Origin: Actinomycetes bacterium
GTDB taxonomy: Bacteria; Actinomycetota; Actinomycetes; Mycobacteriales; Mycobacteriaceae
NCBI GenBank assembly: GCA_023432405.1
Contig: JAEYUQ010000011.1
Location: forward strand, 1 to 49,000
DNA length: 49,000 bases
Direction: 5' to 3'
Shown: in pieces, positions 36,580 through 44,630 of the stretch
How positions within the stretch are numbered: the stretch's first letter is position 1
Layout of the letters: each line of letters starts with the position of its first letter
Notes under the pieces: model-generated
Told to the model about the DNA's origin: nothing
Databases searched by the model: none
What the model saw: only the letters and a program-made list of their open reading frames with translations
Program-made: the position numbers and the translations under genes

Positions 36580-37911
36580 ATGTCCCATTCATCACTGCCC
36601 ACTCCGGCACTGTCCGTTGATGAGATTATCCAGCGTCTCGACGCCCACGCCGTGTGTGACCCCTCACTGCAAGGTGTGCCTTTCAGCGAGGGAGACACCC
36701 CAGCTGAGCTCACTGTGCCTGTTAGCTCATCTCTTTCCACTAGCTCCGCCACCTCTTCAGCGCCTAGTAACACCACTAGCTCCAGCAGTCCAACCACCTC
36801 CGCCAGCTCTACCGCACCCGCGCTGGCCGAGTACTTTGAGCTCTCGCCTGCTGAGCTTCAGGCACGCATAGCCACAGCTCGCAAGCGCCTAGGCAGCCGC
36901 CTGTGTATTTTGGGGCACTACTATCAGCGAGACGAAATTATCCAGCACGCAGATTATGTGGGGGATTCCTACCAACTGGCTGTCAACGCACAGAACACTC
37001 CGGAGGCGGATTACATTGTGTTCTGCGGTGTTCACTTCATGGCGGAAACTGCTGACATTCTCTCTGGGGACAACCAGAAGGTTATCCTCCCTAACCTCTC
37101 TGCCGGATGTTCTATGGCAGATATGGCAAATCTCACGCAGGTCACGCGCTGTTGGGATGAGCTAGAAAAAATCTGTAGCGCCCGGGATGGCAAACAGCCC
37201 ATCATTCCGGTCACCTACATGAACTCTGCCGCTGATCTCAAAGCGTTCTGCGGACGCCACAACGGCATTGTCTGCACCTCTTCTAACGCCCGCGAGGTCC
37301 TCAAGTGGGCATTCGCCCGAGGCAATCGTGTGCTCTTTTTCCCCGATCAGCACCTTGGGCGCAACACCGCACACCAGATGGGCATACCTGAAAGCAATAT
37401 CCAGCTGTGGGATCCCGCTCGCCCCCAGGGTGGCATTGAGGACCCGTCCCTGTACGACGCCGCGTCTGTCATCCTGTGGAAGGGATTTTGCTCTGTTCAC
37501 CAACGCTTCACGGTAGATCAGATTCACAAGGCCAGAGAGGCTTTCCCTGGGATTCAGGTGATTGTTCATCCAGAGTGTTCCGCCGAGGTAGTTGCCGCAG
37601 CCGACGGCGCTGGCTCCACAGCCTACATTGTCAAGGCAGTGGCTGACGCGCCCGCAGGATCAACCATTGCTATTGGTACCGAAATCAACCTGGTTAATCG
37701 GCTCGCTGGGCAGTATCCAGATAAAACAATTTTCTGCCTGGATCCTGTGGTGTGCCCCTGCTCCACGATGTATCGCATCCACCCGGCGTATCTGGCATGG
37801 GTCCTGGAGAATCTTCTCCAAGACAACGTGGTGAACCGTATCGTTGTGGACGATGCCACAGCCGCCGACGCTGAGGTGGCTCTTCAACGGATGCTGGAGG
37901 CTCGCCCATGA
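36580..37911 (+). CDS. nadA: Quinolinate synthase NadA
   Basis: NadA condenses iminoaspartate with dihydroxyacetone phosphate to quinolinate at a [4Fe-4S] cluster. Signatures in the 443-residue protein: LGHYYQRDEIIQHADYVGDS, VFCGVHFMAETADIL, LPNLSAGCSMADM, VHPECSAEV and DPVVCPCSTM, with the cluster cysteines in the last three. The N-terminus has an extra low-complexity Ser/Thr/Ala-rich segment at about residues 44-82. It ends ATGA overlapping nadB. Confidence 0.96.
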   Translation: MSHSSLPTPALSVDEIIQRLDAHAVCDPSLQGVPFSEGDTPAELTVPVSSSLSTSSATSSAPSNTTSSSSPTTSASSTAPALAEYFELSPAELQARIATARKRLGSRLCILGHYYQRDEIIQHADYVGDSYQLAVNAQNTPEADYIVFCGVHFMAETADILSGDNQKVILPNLSAGCSMADMANLTQVTRCWDELEKICSARDGKQPIIPVTYMNSAADLKAFCGRHNGIVCTSSNAREVLKWAFARGNRVLFFPDQHLGRNTAHQMGIPESNIQLWDPARPQGGIEDPSLYDAASVILWKGFCSVHQRFTVDQIHKAREAFPGIQVIVHPECSAEVVAAADGAGSTAYIVKAVADAPAGSTIAIGTEINLVNRLAGQYPDKTIFCLDPVVCPCSTMYRIHPAYLAWVLENLLQDNVVNRIVVDDATAADAEVALQRMLEARP

Positions 37912-39758
37912 TTGTGGTGATTGGCGGTGGAGTTGCCGGACTCTCAGCAGCTCTTGCAGCAGCTGAGGCCGCAGAAGACGCGGCGTCGTCAAGGACAACA
38001 ACAGTTTCACGAGACTCCGAGAACGTGAGCGTCCTCCTGCTGATGAAAACCCCCTTCAGCGGTTCCAACACTTATCGTGCGCAAGGGGGTGTGGCGTGCG
38101 GGATGTTCCCTGGGGATACCGCCAACAGCCACACCCAAGACACCCTTGCTGCTGGCTACGGGCTGTGCCTTCGAGAAGCGGTCGAGGTACTTACCCGGGA
38201 GGGTATTGACCGCGTGCAGGAGCTTCTGCAGCAGGGGTGGCGCGTGGATCGCGGTGCGGATGGACAGGTTCATCCCGGCTTGGAGGCCGCACATTCTCAT
38301 CCCCGCATCATTCATGCCGGTGGAGATGAAACCGGCAGAATTCTAGAGGAAGATATGGCGCGGCTGGTCTGCTCCAACCCGCATATCCAGGTGAAAGATG
38401 GAGCGTGCCTCCAGGATCTTATTGTTCAGGACGGTCACCTCACAGGGATTCGTGTCCTGGTGCAGACCTCGGAGCAGGGCGCAGAACTGACAACTATTCC
38501 TACAACGCGCGTGATTCTGGCAACAGGTGGGGCTGGCCAGCTTTACCCCTTTACGACGAACCCCGCTGGTTCCACAGGGGACGGTATTGCTGCTGCTCTG
38601 CGGGCGGGCGCTGAGGTGAAGGACCTTGAGTTCTACCAGTTCCACCCCACAGCTTTGGCGGATAGTGAGCATTTTCTGATTTCAGAGGCAGTTCGCGGGG
38701 AAGGTGCCCAGCTTTTCGACGATCACGGCCACCGCTATATGAAAGACGTCGATCAGCGCGCTGAGCTTGCCCCCCGCGATGTGGTGGCACGCACAAATTT
38801 TGCGGTGATGATGCGCAACAACGGAAAGCCGGTGTGGCTGGACGCACGCCCTATTGGGCAGAAGCACCCAGACCTGGCGGAGTTCTTACCTCAGCGGTTC
38901 CCCTCGATTGATACGCACCTCAAGAAGCAGGGCTTTGACTGGGTGAAAGAGCCGATTCCTGTAACTCCGGCAGCGCACTATTTCATGGGAGGAATTGCCA
39001 CAGACGTGGAAGGGCGAACCAGTATTCCCGGGGTGTACGCCGCTGGTGAATGTGCCTGCACAGGGGTTCATGGGGCTAACCGCTTGGCGTCTAACTCACT
39101 TCTGGAAGGCTTGGTTTTCGGTTATCGCGCCGGGCGTGCCGCCTGGGACGATGAGAGCCTCGAAGCCCCGACACCCGCGCAGGGTTCTTCCAGGCAGGCA
39201 CAGACTTCTACTCTGCCCTACCCTGCAGTAACTGAGGTTTCTGGCACCACCGCAACCCGCGCAACGGCAGCAGCGGTACCCACAGATGAACTGCGACAAT
39301 CCCTCCAAGAGATGATGTGGAACAAAGTGGGGGTAACTCGCAACGGAGATACACTGACTGCCGCAGTGCAGGAGCTGGTCACGTTAATTGCTCAGCAGGA
39401 CGCTGTTGCGCTCAGCCACACCGCTACGGCGAAGAGCTATGCGGAAGGTACCCAATATATCGAGGACAGAAATCTACTCTGGTTAGCCTATGGAGTGGCA
39501 TTCGCCGCTTCCCAGCGGAAGGAATCCCGCGGGGCACATCACCGTGATGATTATCCCGATGCCAGTGATGCATACGCATTTTCGCAAAGCTACGTGTTGG
39601 AACCCGCCAACCACGACACCTCAGCACCACGGCACCTTCAACACCCCAGCACCCCGCCAATCACGGCACTCCGGCACCACGGCACCCTCAACACCTCAGC
39701 ACCTCGGCACTCCGGCACCACGGAAAGACTTGGGACACCAGGGAGGACACCACAATGA
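37908..39758 (+). CDS. nadB: L-aspartate oxidase NadB
   Basis: NadB is the FAD enzyme that oxidizes L-aspartate to iminoaspartate for NadA. The 616-residue protein has the dinucleotide fold VIGGGVAGLSAALAA, NTYRAQGGVACG, ATGGAGQLYP, TGDGIAAALRAGAEVKDLEFYQFHPTAL, the HYFMGGI substrate-site region, GECACTGVHGANRLASNSLLEGLVFG and the C-terminal ESRGAHHRDDYP. It then continues for about 75 residues past the normal end in a His/Thr/Pro-rich tail made by DNA repeats. An internal segment (about residues 23-33, AEDAASSRTTT) carries an exact copy of the 13-bp word. The start overlaps nadA, and the stop overlaps a mini-ORF. Confidence 0.95.
   Translation: MIVVIGGGVAGLSAALAAAEAAEDAASSRTTTVSRDSENVSVLLLMKTPFSGSNTYRAQGGVACGMFPGDTANSHTQDTLAAGYGLCLREAVEVLTREGIDRVQELLQQGWRVDRGADGQVHPGLEAAHSHPRIIHAGGDETGRILEEDMARLVCSNPHIQVKDGACLQDLIVQDGHLTGIRVLVQTSEQGAELTTIPTTRVILATGGAGQLYPFTTNPAGSTGDGIAAALRAGAEVKDLEFYQFHPTALADSEHFLISEAVRGEGAQLFDDHGHRYMKDVDQRAELAPRDVVARTNFAVMMRNNGKPVWLDARPIGQKHPDLAEFLPQRFPSIDTHLKKQGFDWVKEPIPVTPAAHYFMGGIATDVEGRTSIPGVYAAGECACTGVHGANRLASNSLLEGLVFGYRAGRAAWDDESLEAPTPAQGSSRQAQTSTLPYPAVTEVSGTTATRATAAAVPTDELRQSLQEMMWNKVGVTRNGDTLTAAVQELVTLIAQQDAVALSHTATAKSYAEGTQYIEDRNLLWLAYGVAFAASQRKESRGAHHRDDYPDASDAYAFSQSYVLEPANHDTSAPRHLQHPSTPPITALRHHGTLNTSAPRHSGTTERLGTPGRTPQ
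39617..39725 (+). repeat. Imperfect ~54-bp tandem repeat encoding the NadB tail
   Basis: Units built from CAACACC, CAGCACC, CGGCACTCC and CACCACGGCACC repeat about twice and encode HGTLNTSAPRH-like residues at the NadB C-terminus. Confidence 0.75.
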
Positions 39759-39781
39759 CTGACCTAGGAACCACGTTATGA
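39755..39781 (+). other. Eight-codon mini-ORF at the nadC position
   Basis: ATG at 39755 overlaps the nadB stop (ATGA) and follows GGGAGG at 39741-39746. It reads MTDLGTTL then TGA, and that TGA overlaps the desulfurase ATG (39778). It may be a scar of a deleted nadC, a coupling relay, or chance. Confidence 0.4.
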
Positions 39782-41082
39782 GCTCCCTCGGGGACGCTAC
39801 CCAGCATTACCTCATGCTGGATTCAGCCTCATTTACTCCACCAGATCCCGAGGCTGTGTCTGTCATGAATTCCGTTCTGGCGTCCTCTCAGGCAAATCCA
39901 CTGGGCAGGCATGGCCCGGGAAAAGACGCAGCTCGGCTGCTGTTGGCGGGACGTCGATCGGTAGCACAGGACCTGGGGTCTACCACTGAGAACATCATCT
40001 TTACTTCTGGAGGTACGGAGTCAGCAAACCTGGGGATCAAAGGTATTGCCCTAGCGCGATTGCAAGCTCTGCGTCACGGGCACACAAACAGCAAGCAGAA
40101 ACTCACCTCTTTCCTTGGCGACGCCGCTGGGCTCGAGGTTCCCGAGCGTGACATCCCTAACCTCACCACCACACCTCGGGTGCTGGTGTCTGCGGTGGAG
40201 CATTCTTCTGTGCTGGAATCAGCACACTGGTTGAGTACCTGGTTTGGTGTCGAAGTAGTCACCCTGCCCGTGGATTCATTCGGGTGCGTCAAACTCGACG
40301 CCCTGGAGCATTACCTCACTGCCGATAACTCACAAGGTGCAGACTCTGCCACTACCTTGCTGGTAGCCGTCTCTGCAGCAAGCAGTGAGGTGGGAACCCT
40401 TCAACCCATCCCAGAGATTGCGCGTCTGTGCCACAGCCACAAGGTTCCCGTTTATGTGGATGCGGTTCAAGCGGCTGGCCTCATCCCCATCTCCCTGAAA
40501 GCCTGGGACGTGGATGCTCTCGGCGTCTCTGGACATAAGGTTGGCTCCCCAACAGCCGTCGGCGCCCTGGCTCTACGGGAAGGAATCCACGTTGAAACAA
40601 TCCTCTCTGGGGGCGGTCAGGAGCGCGGGATTCGCTCGGGTACGCAGGACGTCGCCACGGCACTTGGCTTTGCTGTGGCCCTCAGGAACTCTGTTGCCCA
40701 GCTCACGGGGCCTCTGTCTGGGGAACTGGCCTCCAGCCGAGATCAACTCATTCGTGCAATCCAGCAAGCTGCACCTTTTTCCCAGCTCACCGGGCATCCC
40801 ACGGAGAGATTGCCAGGGCACGCTTCCTTCGTGTTCCCAGGAATCACCGGGGAATCTCTCTTGGTGGATTTAGATGCTCACGGCATTGCCTGCTCTTCTG
40901 GTTCTGCCTGCGACGTTCTGCGCGCGGAGCCTCCCCAGGCATTATTGGCACTGGGTTTCCAGCGCTCTGTGGCGGAATCTGCGGTGCGCTTCAGCTTTCG
41001 CACTCCCCTCAACGACGCCCAGGTGAACCGGGTGGCGGGGGCGGTTAAGGAGTCCACTGAGAGGCTTCTGTCGAGAAGATAG
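39778..41082 (+). CDS. nadS: Cysteine desulfurase (NadS/NifS-like)
   Basis: The PLP-dependent enzyme of 434 residues takes sulfur from cysteine. In this operon it probably supports assembly of the NadA [4Fe-4S] cluster, the role of NadS next to nadA in Corynebacterium. Motifs: TSGGTESANLGIKG, VEHSSVLESA, VDAVQAAG, the PLP-lysine motif SGHKVGSPTAVG, and the catalytic Cys in ACSSGSACDV. A segment at about residues 103-125 (KQKLTSFLGDAAGLEVP) is an insertion relative to typical members. ATG 39778 has AGGAA upstream. Confidence 0.88.
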   Translation: MSSLGDATQHYLMLDSASFTPPDPEAVSVMNSVLASSQANPLGRHGPGKDAARLLLAGRRSVAQDLGSTTENIIFTSGGTESANLGIKGIALARLQALRHGHTNSKQKLTSFLGDAAGLEVPERDIPNLTTTPRVLVSAVEHSSVLESAHWLSTWFGVEVVTLPVDSFGCVKLDALEHYLTADNSQGADSATTLLVAVSAASSEVGTLQPIPEIARLCHSHKVPVYVDAVQAAGLIPISLKAWDVDALGVSGHKVGSPTAVGALALREGIHVETILSGGGQERGIRSGTQDVATALGFAVALRNSVAQLTGPLSGELASSRDQLIRAIQQAAPFSQLTGHPTERLPGHASFVFPGITGESLLVDLDAHGIACSSGSACDVLRAEPPQALLALGFQRSVAESAVRFSFRTPLNDAQVNRVAGAVKESTERLLSRR

Positions 41083-41236
41083 TAGAGCAATCATGGGAGG
41101 CCCGTGCGCCACGAAGGCCTTAGGCATGGAAGATGGTCCCACACAAATGCGAAAACCAGTGAAGGGCCGAAATCGGGGGCTGGGGTTGTCCATTGTCAGC
41201 AGTACTGTGAGGTGCACTGTTGTGCCGTGCAGTATT

Positions 41237-42094
41237 GTGGACACCGTGTCTGAGAATCTGAAGAAGCACCTTGCCCACTTTTCCAAGCGCGGACCTCACC
41301 GAGTCCTGGTAGGTGATTTGGATTACGCCGGAGTCCCCGGAAAGATCTACACACCCGCTGAGGGCAACGGCGTCCCAGGCATAGTTTTTGCTCACGACTG
41401 GCGCAAGAACATCTCCAAGTACCACGCCACGCTACGTCATCTTGCAAGCTGGGGAATTGCCGTGGCAGCTCCCAATTCAGAAACTGGCCTTATCCCAGAC
41501 CACCGAGGTTTTGCGGCTGACGTGGAATCCTGTCTCCAGATTCTTGGCGGCGTTCGCCTGGGTGAGGGCAATGTGACCGTTGCTCCCGGCAAACTGGGCC
41601 TTGCAGGTCACGGCATGGGCGCTGGTTGCGCGGTCTTGACAGCCGCGAACTCCGAGAAGGTGAAGGCCGTGGCCGCACTCTATCCTGCGGTTACCTCTCC
41701 TTCTTCCGTTAAAGCTGCTCACAAGGTGAAAGCTCCAGGTATGGTGATTGGCTCTGAAGTTGATTCCCTTCTCGACGCCGGTGATCCGGCCAAACTTGCC
41801 TATAACTGGGCTGGGCCGGTGGTGTACCGCGAAATTGAGAAAGGCAACCAGCGTGGCTTCACCGAGGATGGGCTCATTGCTTTTGCCACGGGCTTTGGTT
41901 TTCCCCAGCATTCCGCCCAAGAGCTCGTGCGCGGACTGATGGTTGGTTTCTTCCTTCACCAACTCAACTCCGATAACAAGTACTCTGGGTTCTCTGAAAA
42001 GGATGCAGAGGCAAAAGGGCTGACCTCATACTACGGAGATGACTTGGAAGACCGCGCCGGCATTGACACTGACGACTCCGTCTTCCCTGTCTAA
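41237..42094 (+). CDS. Dienelactone hydrolase-like alpha/beta protein
   Basis: About 285 residues. It begins VDTVSENLKKHLAHFSKRGPHRVLVGDLDYAGVPGKIYTPAEGNGVPGIVFAHDW, a family found throughout the Mycobacteriales and annotated as dienelactone hydrolase/esterase. The nucleophile elbow position reads GHGMGAG, with Gly where the Ser/Cys nucleophile normally is. The rest of the fold is present (VIGSEVDSLLDAGDP). The start is uncertain: GTG 41237 or GTG 41246 fits the family start, and a frame from 41093 is open but its first 48 residues look non-coding. It converges on the minus-strand cassette with 15 bp between the stops. Confidence 0.7.
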   Translation: MDTVSENLKKHLAHFSKRGPHRVLVGDLDYAGVPGKIYTPAEGNGVPGIVFAHDWRKNISKYHATLRHLASWGIAVAAPNSETGLIPDHRGFAADVESCLQILGGVRLGEGNVTVAPGKLGLAGHGMGAGCAVLTAANSEKVKAVAALYPAVTSPSSVKAAHKVKAPGMVIGSEVDSLLDAGDPAKLAYNWAGPVVYREIEKGNQRGFTEDGLIAFATGFGFPQHSAQELVRGLMVGFFLHQLNSDNKYSGFSEKDAEAKGLTSYYGDDLEDRAGIDTDDSVFPV

Positions 42095-42109
42095 CCGTCC
42101 TGCTTCCAC

Positions 42110-42508
42110 TTAACTCTCCGTCAGCACTCCCTGAATATGGCCTCGACGTAGCATAGGATCCTGACCTCGACTCAGCATCGGATCCTGGCTCCGACTCAGC
42201 ATAGGATCCTGCCCCCTCTCCCGTCTCCCATGCTGTCTCAGATTCTGGCCGCAGTCCTGTCTCGAGTACCGTTTCTGCGTGTAACTGGAACTTTGACTGC
42301 CACCTTGCCCTGTGTGCTTTTCTCGTGTCGAGTCCGGCCGTGCCCGTGCCGAGGCCGGGTATGTCTCCCGTGACGACGCCGAGCGTGCTCGCTGTTCAAT
42401 ATCCTTAGCGACGTCGTCAAGGACACGTTCGAACTCTGTGAGACGCGCAGCTGTTCGGGTTCTGAATACAGATACAAATTCTTCAAAATCAAGTGCTGTC
42501 ATCGCCAC
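42110..42508 (-). CDS. Hypothetical protein with C-terminal repeats
   Basis: The 132-residue protein begins MTALDFEEFVSVFRTRTAARLTEFERVLDDVAKDIEQRA, a short helical head, then a basic Ser/Thr/Arg-rich linker and C-terminal repeats of SRGQDPML. I recognise no family. The gene overlaps its upstream neighbour by 10 bp and is the last of a three-gene cassette after glmM. In M. tuberculosis the position is near Rv3438-Rv3440c. The repeats are encoded by a DNA tandem array. Confidence 0.6.
   Translation of the reverse strand: MAMTALDFEEFVSVFRTRTAARLTEFERVLDDVAKDIEQRARSASSRETYPASARARPDSTREKHTGQGGSQSSSYTQKRYSRQDCGQNLRQHGRRERGQDPMLSRSQDPMLSRGQDPMLRRGHIQGVLTES
42144..42212 (+). repeat. ~26-bp imperfect tandem repeat (three copies)
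   Basis: The word CGACTCAGCATAGGATCCTG, with small variation, occurs three times (about 42145-42210). It encodes the DPMLSRGQ repeats at the end of the 132-residue protein. Confidence 0.75.
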
Positions 42509-44091
42509 TGCCCTACCTTGTGTATCTGAACTCCACCTGCCGCATAAGCTTCTCCTGTGGCGTCAATGTGTGCAGTCATTGAACGGCTCCCAGCCACGTC
42601 ACCAGCAGGGGCCGCACTGCTCTCCCCAACATTGGTCCCACTGCTCTCTACAACATTGGTCCCACTGCTCTCTACAACAGGAGCGCATGAGGTGTCAGGC
42701 GTTCCTTCCTTAATATCCTGGTGGGCGAGCTTCTCTGCAGGGGCTGCTGGCTCAGGTCGCTGGTCGAGAGGAATGTCAGCAACCGCGCTAGCCTCCTGCT
42801 CAGCAACCGCGTTGGCTTCCTGGCCAGCACCGGCATTGGCTTCCTGCTCAGCAACCTCCTCGTGGTCTCCAGTCTTCTCGGGTATCGGCTCGGGAACACT
42901 GGCGTTTACCTCGCAAGGAATCTCGGCCTCCATAGGCCGCTCAGCCTCAACCCCAGCTGTAACAGGCGCCGTAGCTTGGTCGTGAACCTCAGCACCTGCT
43001 TCACGCTGAGCTCCAATTTCTACAGCACCCTTCGCTTCAGCCTCAAAACTCGCCTCAGCATGAGCGTCAAACTCGGACTCTGCCTGAAAGCTCCCCGCAG
43101 CATCACACAGTCCTTCCGCCACGGAAGTACCTGCCACAGTGAGATTCTGGGCAACTGCACCGATAAACTCCCCAGCTGTCTTCCCGATCTGATACCCCAG
43201 GGTTCCAATCTGCTGAGTCACAGCGCTGTCTACTCCTGATGATGCAATATCGCCACGAGCAGCTGGAACCGTAGCAACTGCTTCACTGCCACCCTGAACG
43301 TACACTTCTTCAACACATCCCGTTCCTTCTCCTGCTAGAACGTCCCCATGTTCCGCACTGTCTGTTTTCGCTGGACCTGTCACTCCTGTTTCGGATTGCT
43401 GCTCGGCTCCGCAATCTGGGTTTCCAGTAGCCATGTCCTCCCCAGAGCACACACCAGGCGCATAGGTCGGCGTTGGCGCACAGCTAGCAGTTTTCCCACG
43501 CTCTATCAGTTCATCGAAGCACTGTCCCACCGCCTCATCTCGGTTGCTGCAGTTATCAAGAAGCCCCTCTCCGGCGGCGTCGATAAGTTCTTGCATGGCT
43601 GCGACAGTGGCGGCAAACTCATCTGGGTTTTGCTGAGGCGACACAGATTCCAAGAAGGCCACCAGAGCATCAATAGACGCTGTGAGGTTTTCCAAAATGG
43701 CCGCACTTCCTGCCGAAAAGTCCAGGTTTATTCGGTCAATGGCATCTGCAGCTTCACAGGTGTCAGCCGCCACCTGATCTGCGTTGTCTTTCTGGTTTAA
43801 CAGACTTGAAACCCACTCCACCAGGGCACTTCCAGCAATGCCACCCAGAAGGTTCTCAAGCAGCGGCCACACCACACTCACAATGGAACGCTCCACCCCA
43901 GCCACCTCAGAACTGCCAGCGGCAATCGAAGCTTGGCTCCGAAGATGCCCAGTATCCAAGCCCTCCAAACTACGCACAGCCTGAGCCACTCTTCCTGGTG
44001 ACACTGCAACCCTGAGCGTTCCTTGAGCTGCAGCTTGTGCCTTGATCACGGCACTGTGATAGTTACTCACCAACGCATCTTCAGCACTCAT
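42499..44091 (-). CDS. Large Ala/Glu-rich protein, likely exported or ESX-linked
   Basis: The 530-residue protein has an N-terminal helical region (1-180; VSNYHSAVIKAQAAAQGT, VWPLLENLLGGIAGSALVEWVSSLLN), a Cys-containing middle with CVEEVYVQGGSEAV, and an acidic Ala/Glu/Val-rich second half with repeats: EQEANAGAGQEANAVAEQEASAV, SSGTNVVESSGTNVGESS. No signal peptide is clear. By position, downstream of glmM, it corresponds to the Rv3439c-type alanine/proline-rich protein (my recollection). The start overlaps the upstream gene by ATGA. Function unknown. Confidence 0.6.
   Translation of the reverse strand: MSAEDALVSNYHSAVIKAQAAAQGTLRVAVSPGRVAQAVRSLEGLDTGHLRSQASIAAGSSEVAGVERSIVSVVWPLLENLLGGIAGSALVEWVSSLLNQKDNADQVAADTCEAADAIDRINLDFSAGSAAILENLTASIDALVAFLESVSPQQNPDEFAATVAAMQELIDAAGEGLLDNCSNRDEAVGQCFDELIERGKTASCAPTPTYAPGVCSGEDMATGNPDCGAEQQSETGVTGPAKTDSAEHGDVLAGEGTGCVEEVYVQGGSEAVATVPAARGDIASSGVDSAVTQQIGTLGYQIGKTAGEFIGAVAQNLTVAGTSVAEGLCDAAGSFQAESEFDAHAEASFEAEAKGAVEIGAQREAGAEVHDQATAPVTAGVEAERPMEAEIPCEVNASVPEPIPEKTGDHEEVAEQEANAGAGQEANAVAEQEASAVADIPLDQRPEPAAPAEKLAHQDIKEGTPDTSCAPVVESSGTNVVESSGTNVGESSAAPAGDVAGSRSMTAHIDATGEAYAAGGVQIHKVGQWR
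42597..42682 (+). repeat. 27-bp tandem repeats in the Ala/Glu-rich gene
   Basis: The word CCCACTGCTCTCTACAACAT recurs two to three times and encodes SSGTNVVE repeats; a second repeat array (about 42800-42860) encodes EQEANAV. Confidence 0.7.
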
Positions 44092-44471
44092 ACCCCACCA
44101 TTCCCAGTAATCCGAGTGTGGAAGCCAGGCGAGTTACCCTCCGCACCATGCGGATAGGTGTCCATAGACTCGGCGCCAACCTGAGCGACGCCCGTGGCAA
44201 AGCTCTCCTCCCCAGCGGCAAGCTCTGCAACATGGCTCTGAGCTAACCGAGTGTGCTGCTCAAGAGCGATAAACCGCCGTTGCGTTTCCTTGTGAAGCCT
44301 GCTGAACAACGCTGCCAAAGCCGCGCCTCTAGCAGCGTTAATCTGACCTGTAGCAGATGGTTTGAAGGCTGGTTGAGCGGCGTCGTGAGTGCAATGCTGA
44401 GCCTTCGCCTCAGCCAGCGCACTGTGAAGTGCCTCCGTAACGGCACCAATATCTAGTTCAATATCTGACAT
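44088..44471 (-). CDS. Short helical protein, Rv3440c-like position
   Basis: The 127-residue protein begins MSDIELDIGAVTEALHSALAEAKAQ and is largely helical (RLHKETQRRFIALEQHTRLAQSHVAELAAGEESFATGVAQ). It resembles WXG100-like or ESX-1 secretion-associated short proteins in its composition but lacks the W-x-G turn. It is coupled by ATGA to the 530-residue gene. Its ribosome site (GAGGGGG, eight bases before the ATG) lies within an inverted-repeat arm; see the neighbouring regulatory entry. Confidence 0.6.
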   Translation of the reverse strand: MSDIELDIGAVTEALHSALAEAKAQHCTHDAAQPAFKPSATGQINAARGAALAALFSRLHKETQRRFIALEQHTRLAQSHVAELAAGEESFATGVAQVGAESMDTYPHGAEGNSPGFHTRITGNGGV

Positions 44472-44475
44472 AAAA

Positions 44476-44605
44476 AATCCCCCTCAGAGCCTTGACGTGA
44501 CAACCGGGCTTCAGCCCAGGAGCTATCACGCTTAGCTCTCACCCAGCGATACCCAGGTGCAACAACTTTGCTCTCACCCAGGTTTGACTGAATCTGAGGG
44601 GGATT
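44476..44605 (-). promoter_or_regulatory. Candidate cis-acting RNA that sequesters a ribosome site
   Basis: The arms AATCCCCCTCAGA and TCTGAGGGGGATT are 13-bp perfect inverted repeats 130 bp apart end to end. The 3' arm contains the ribosome site of the 127-residue gene. The interior has two copies of CTGGGTGAGAGC and the hairpin GGGCTGAAGCCC. I recognise no known riboswitch class. Confidence 0.5.
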
Positions 44606-44630
44606 CGGTTCCGAACGATGCTGTCCTGCT

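Noticed and set aside
41093..41236. N-terminal extension of the hydrolase from ATG 41093.
   Set aside because: The 48 residues look non-coding, and the family N-terminus begins near the GTG at 41237 or 41246.
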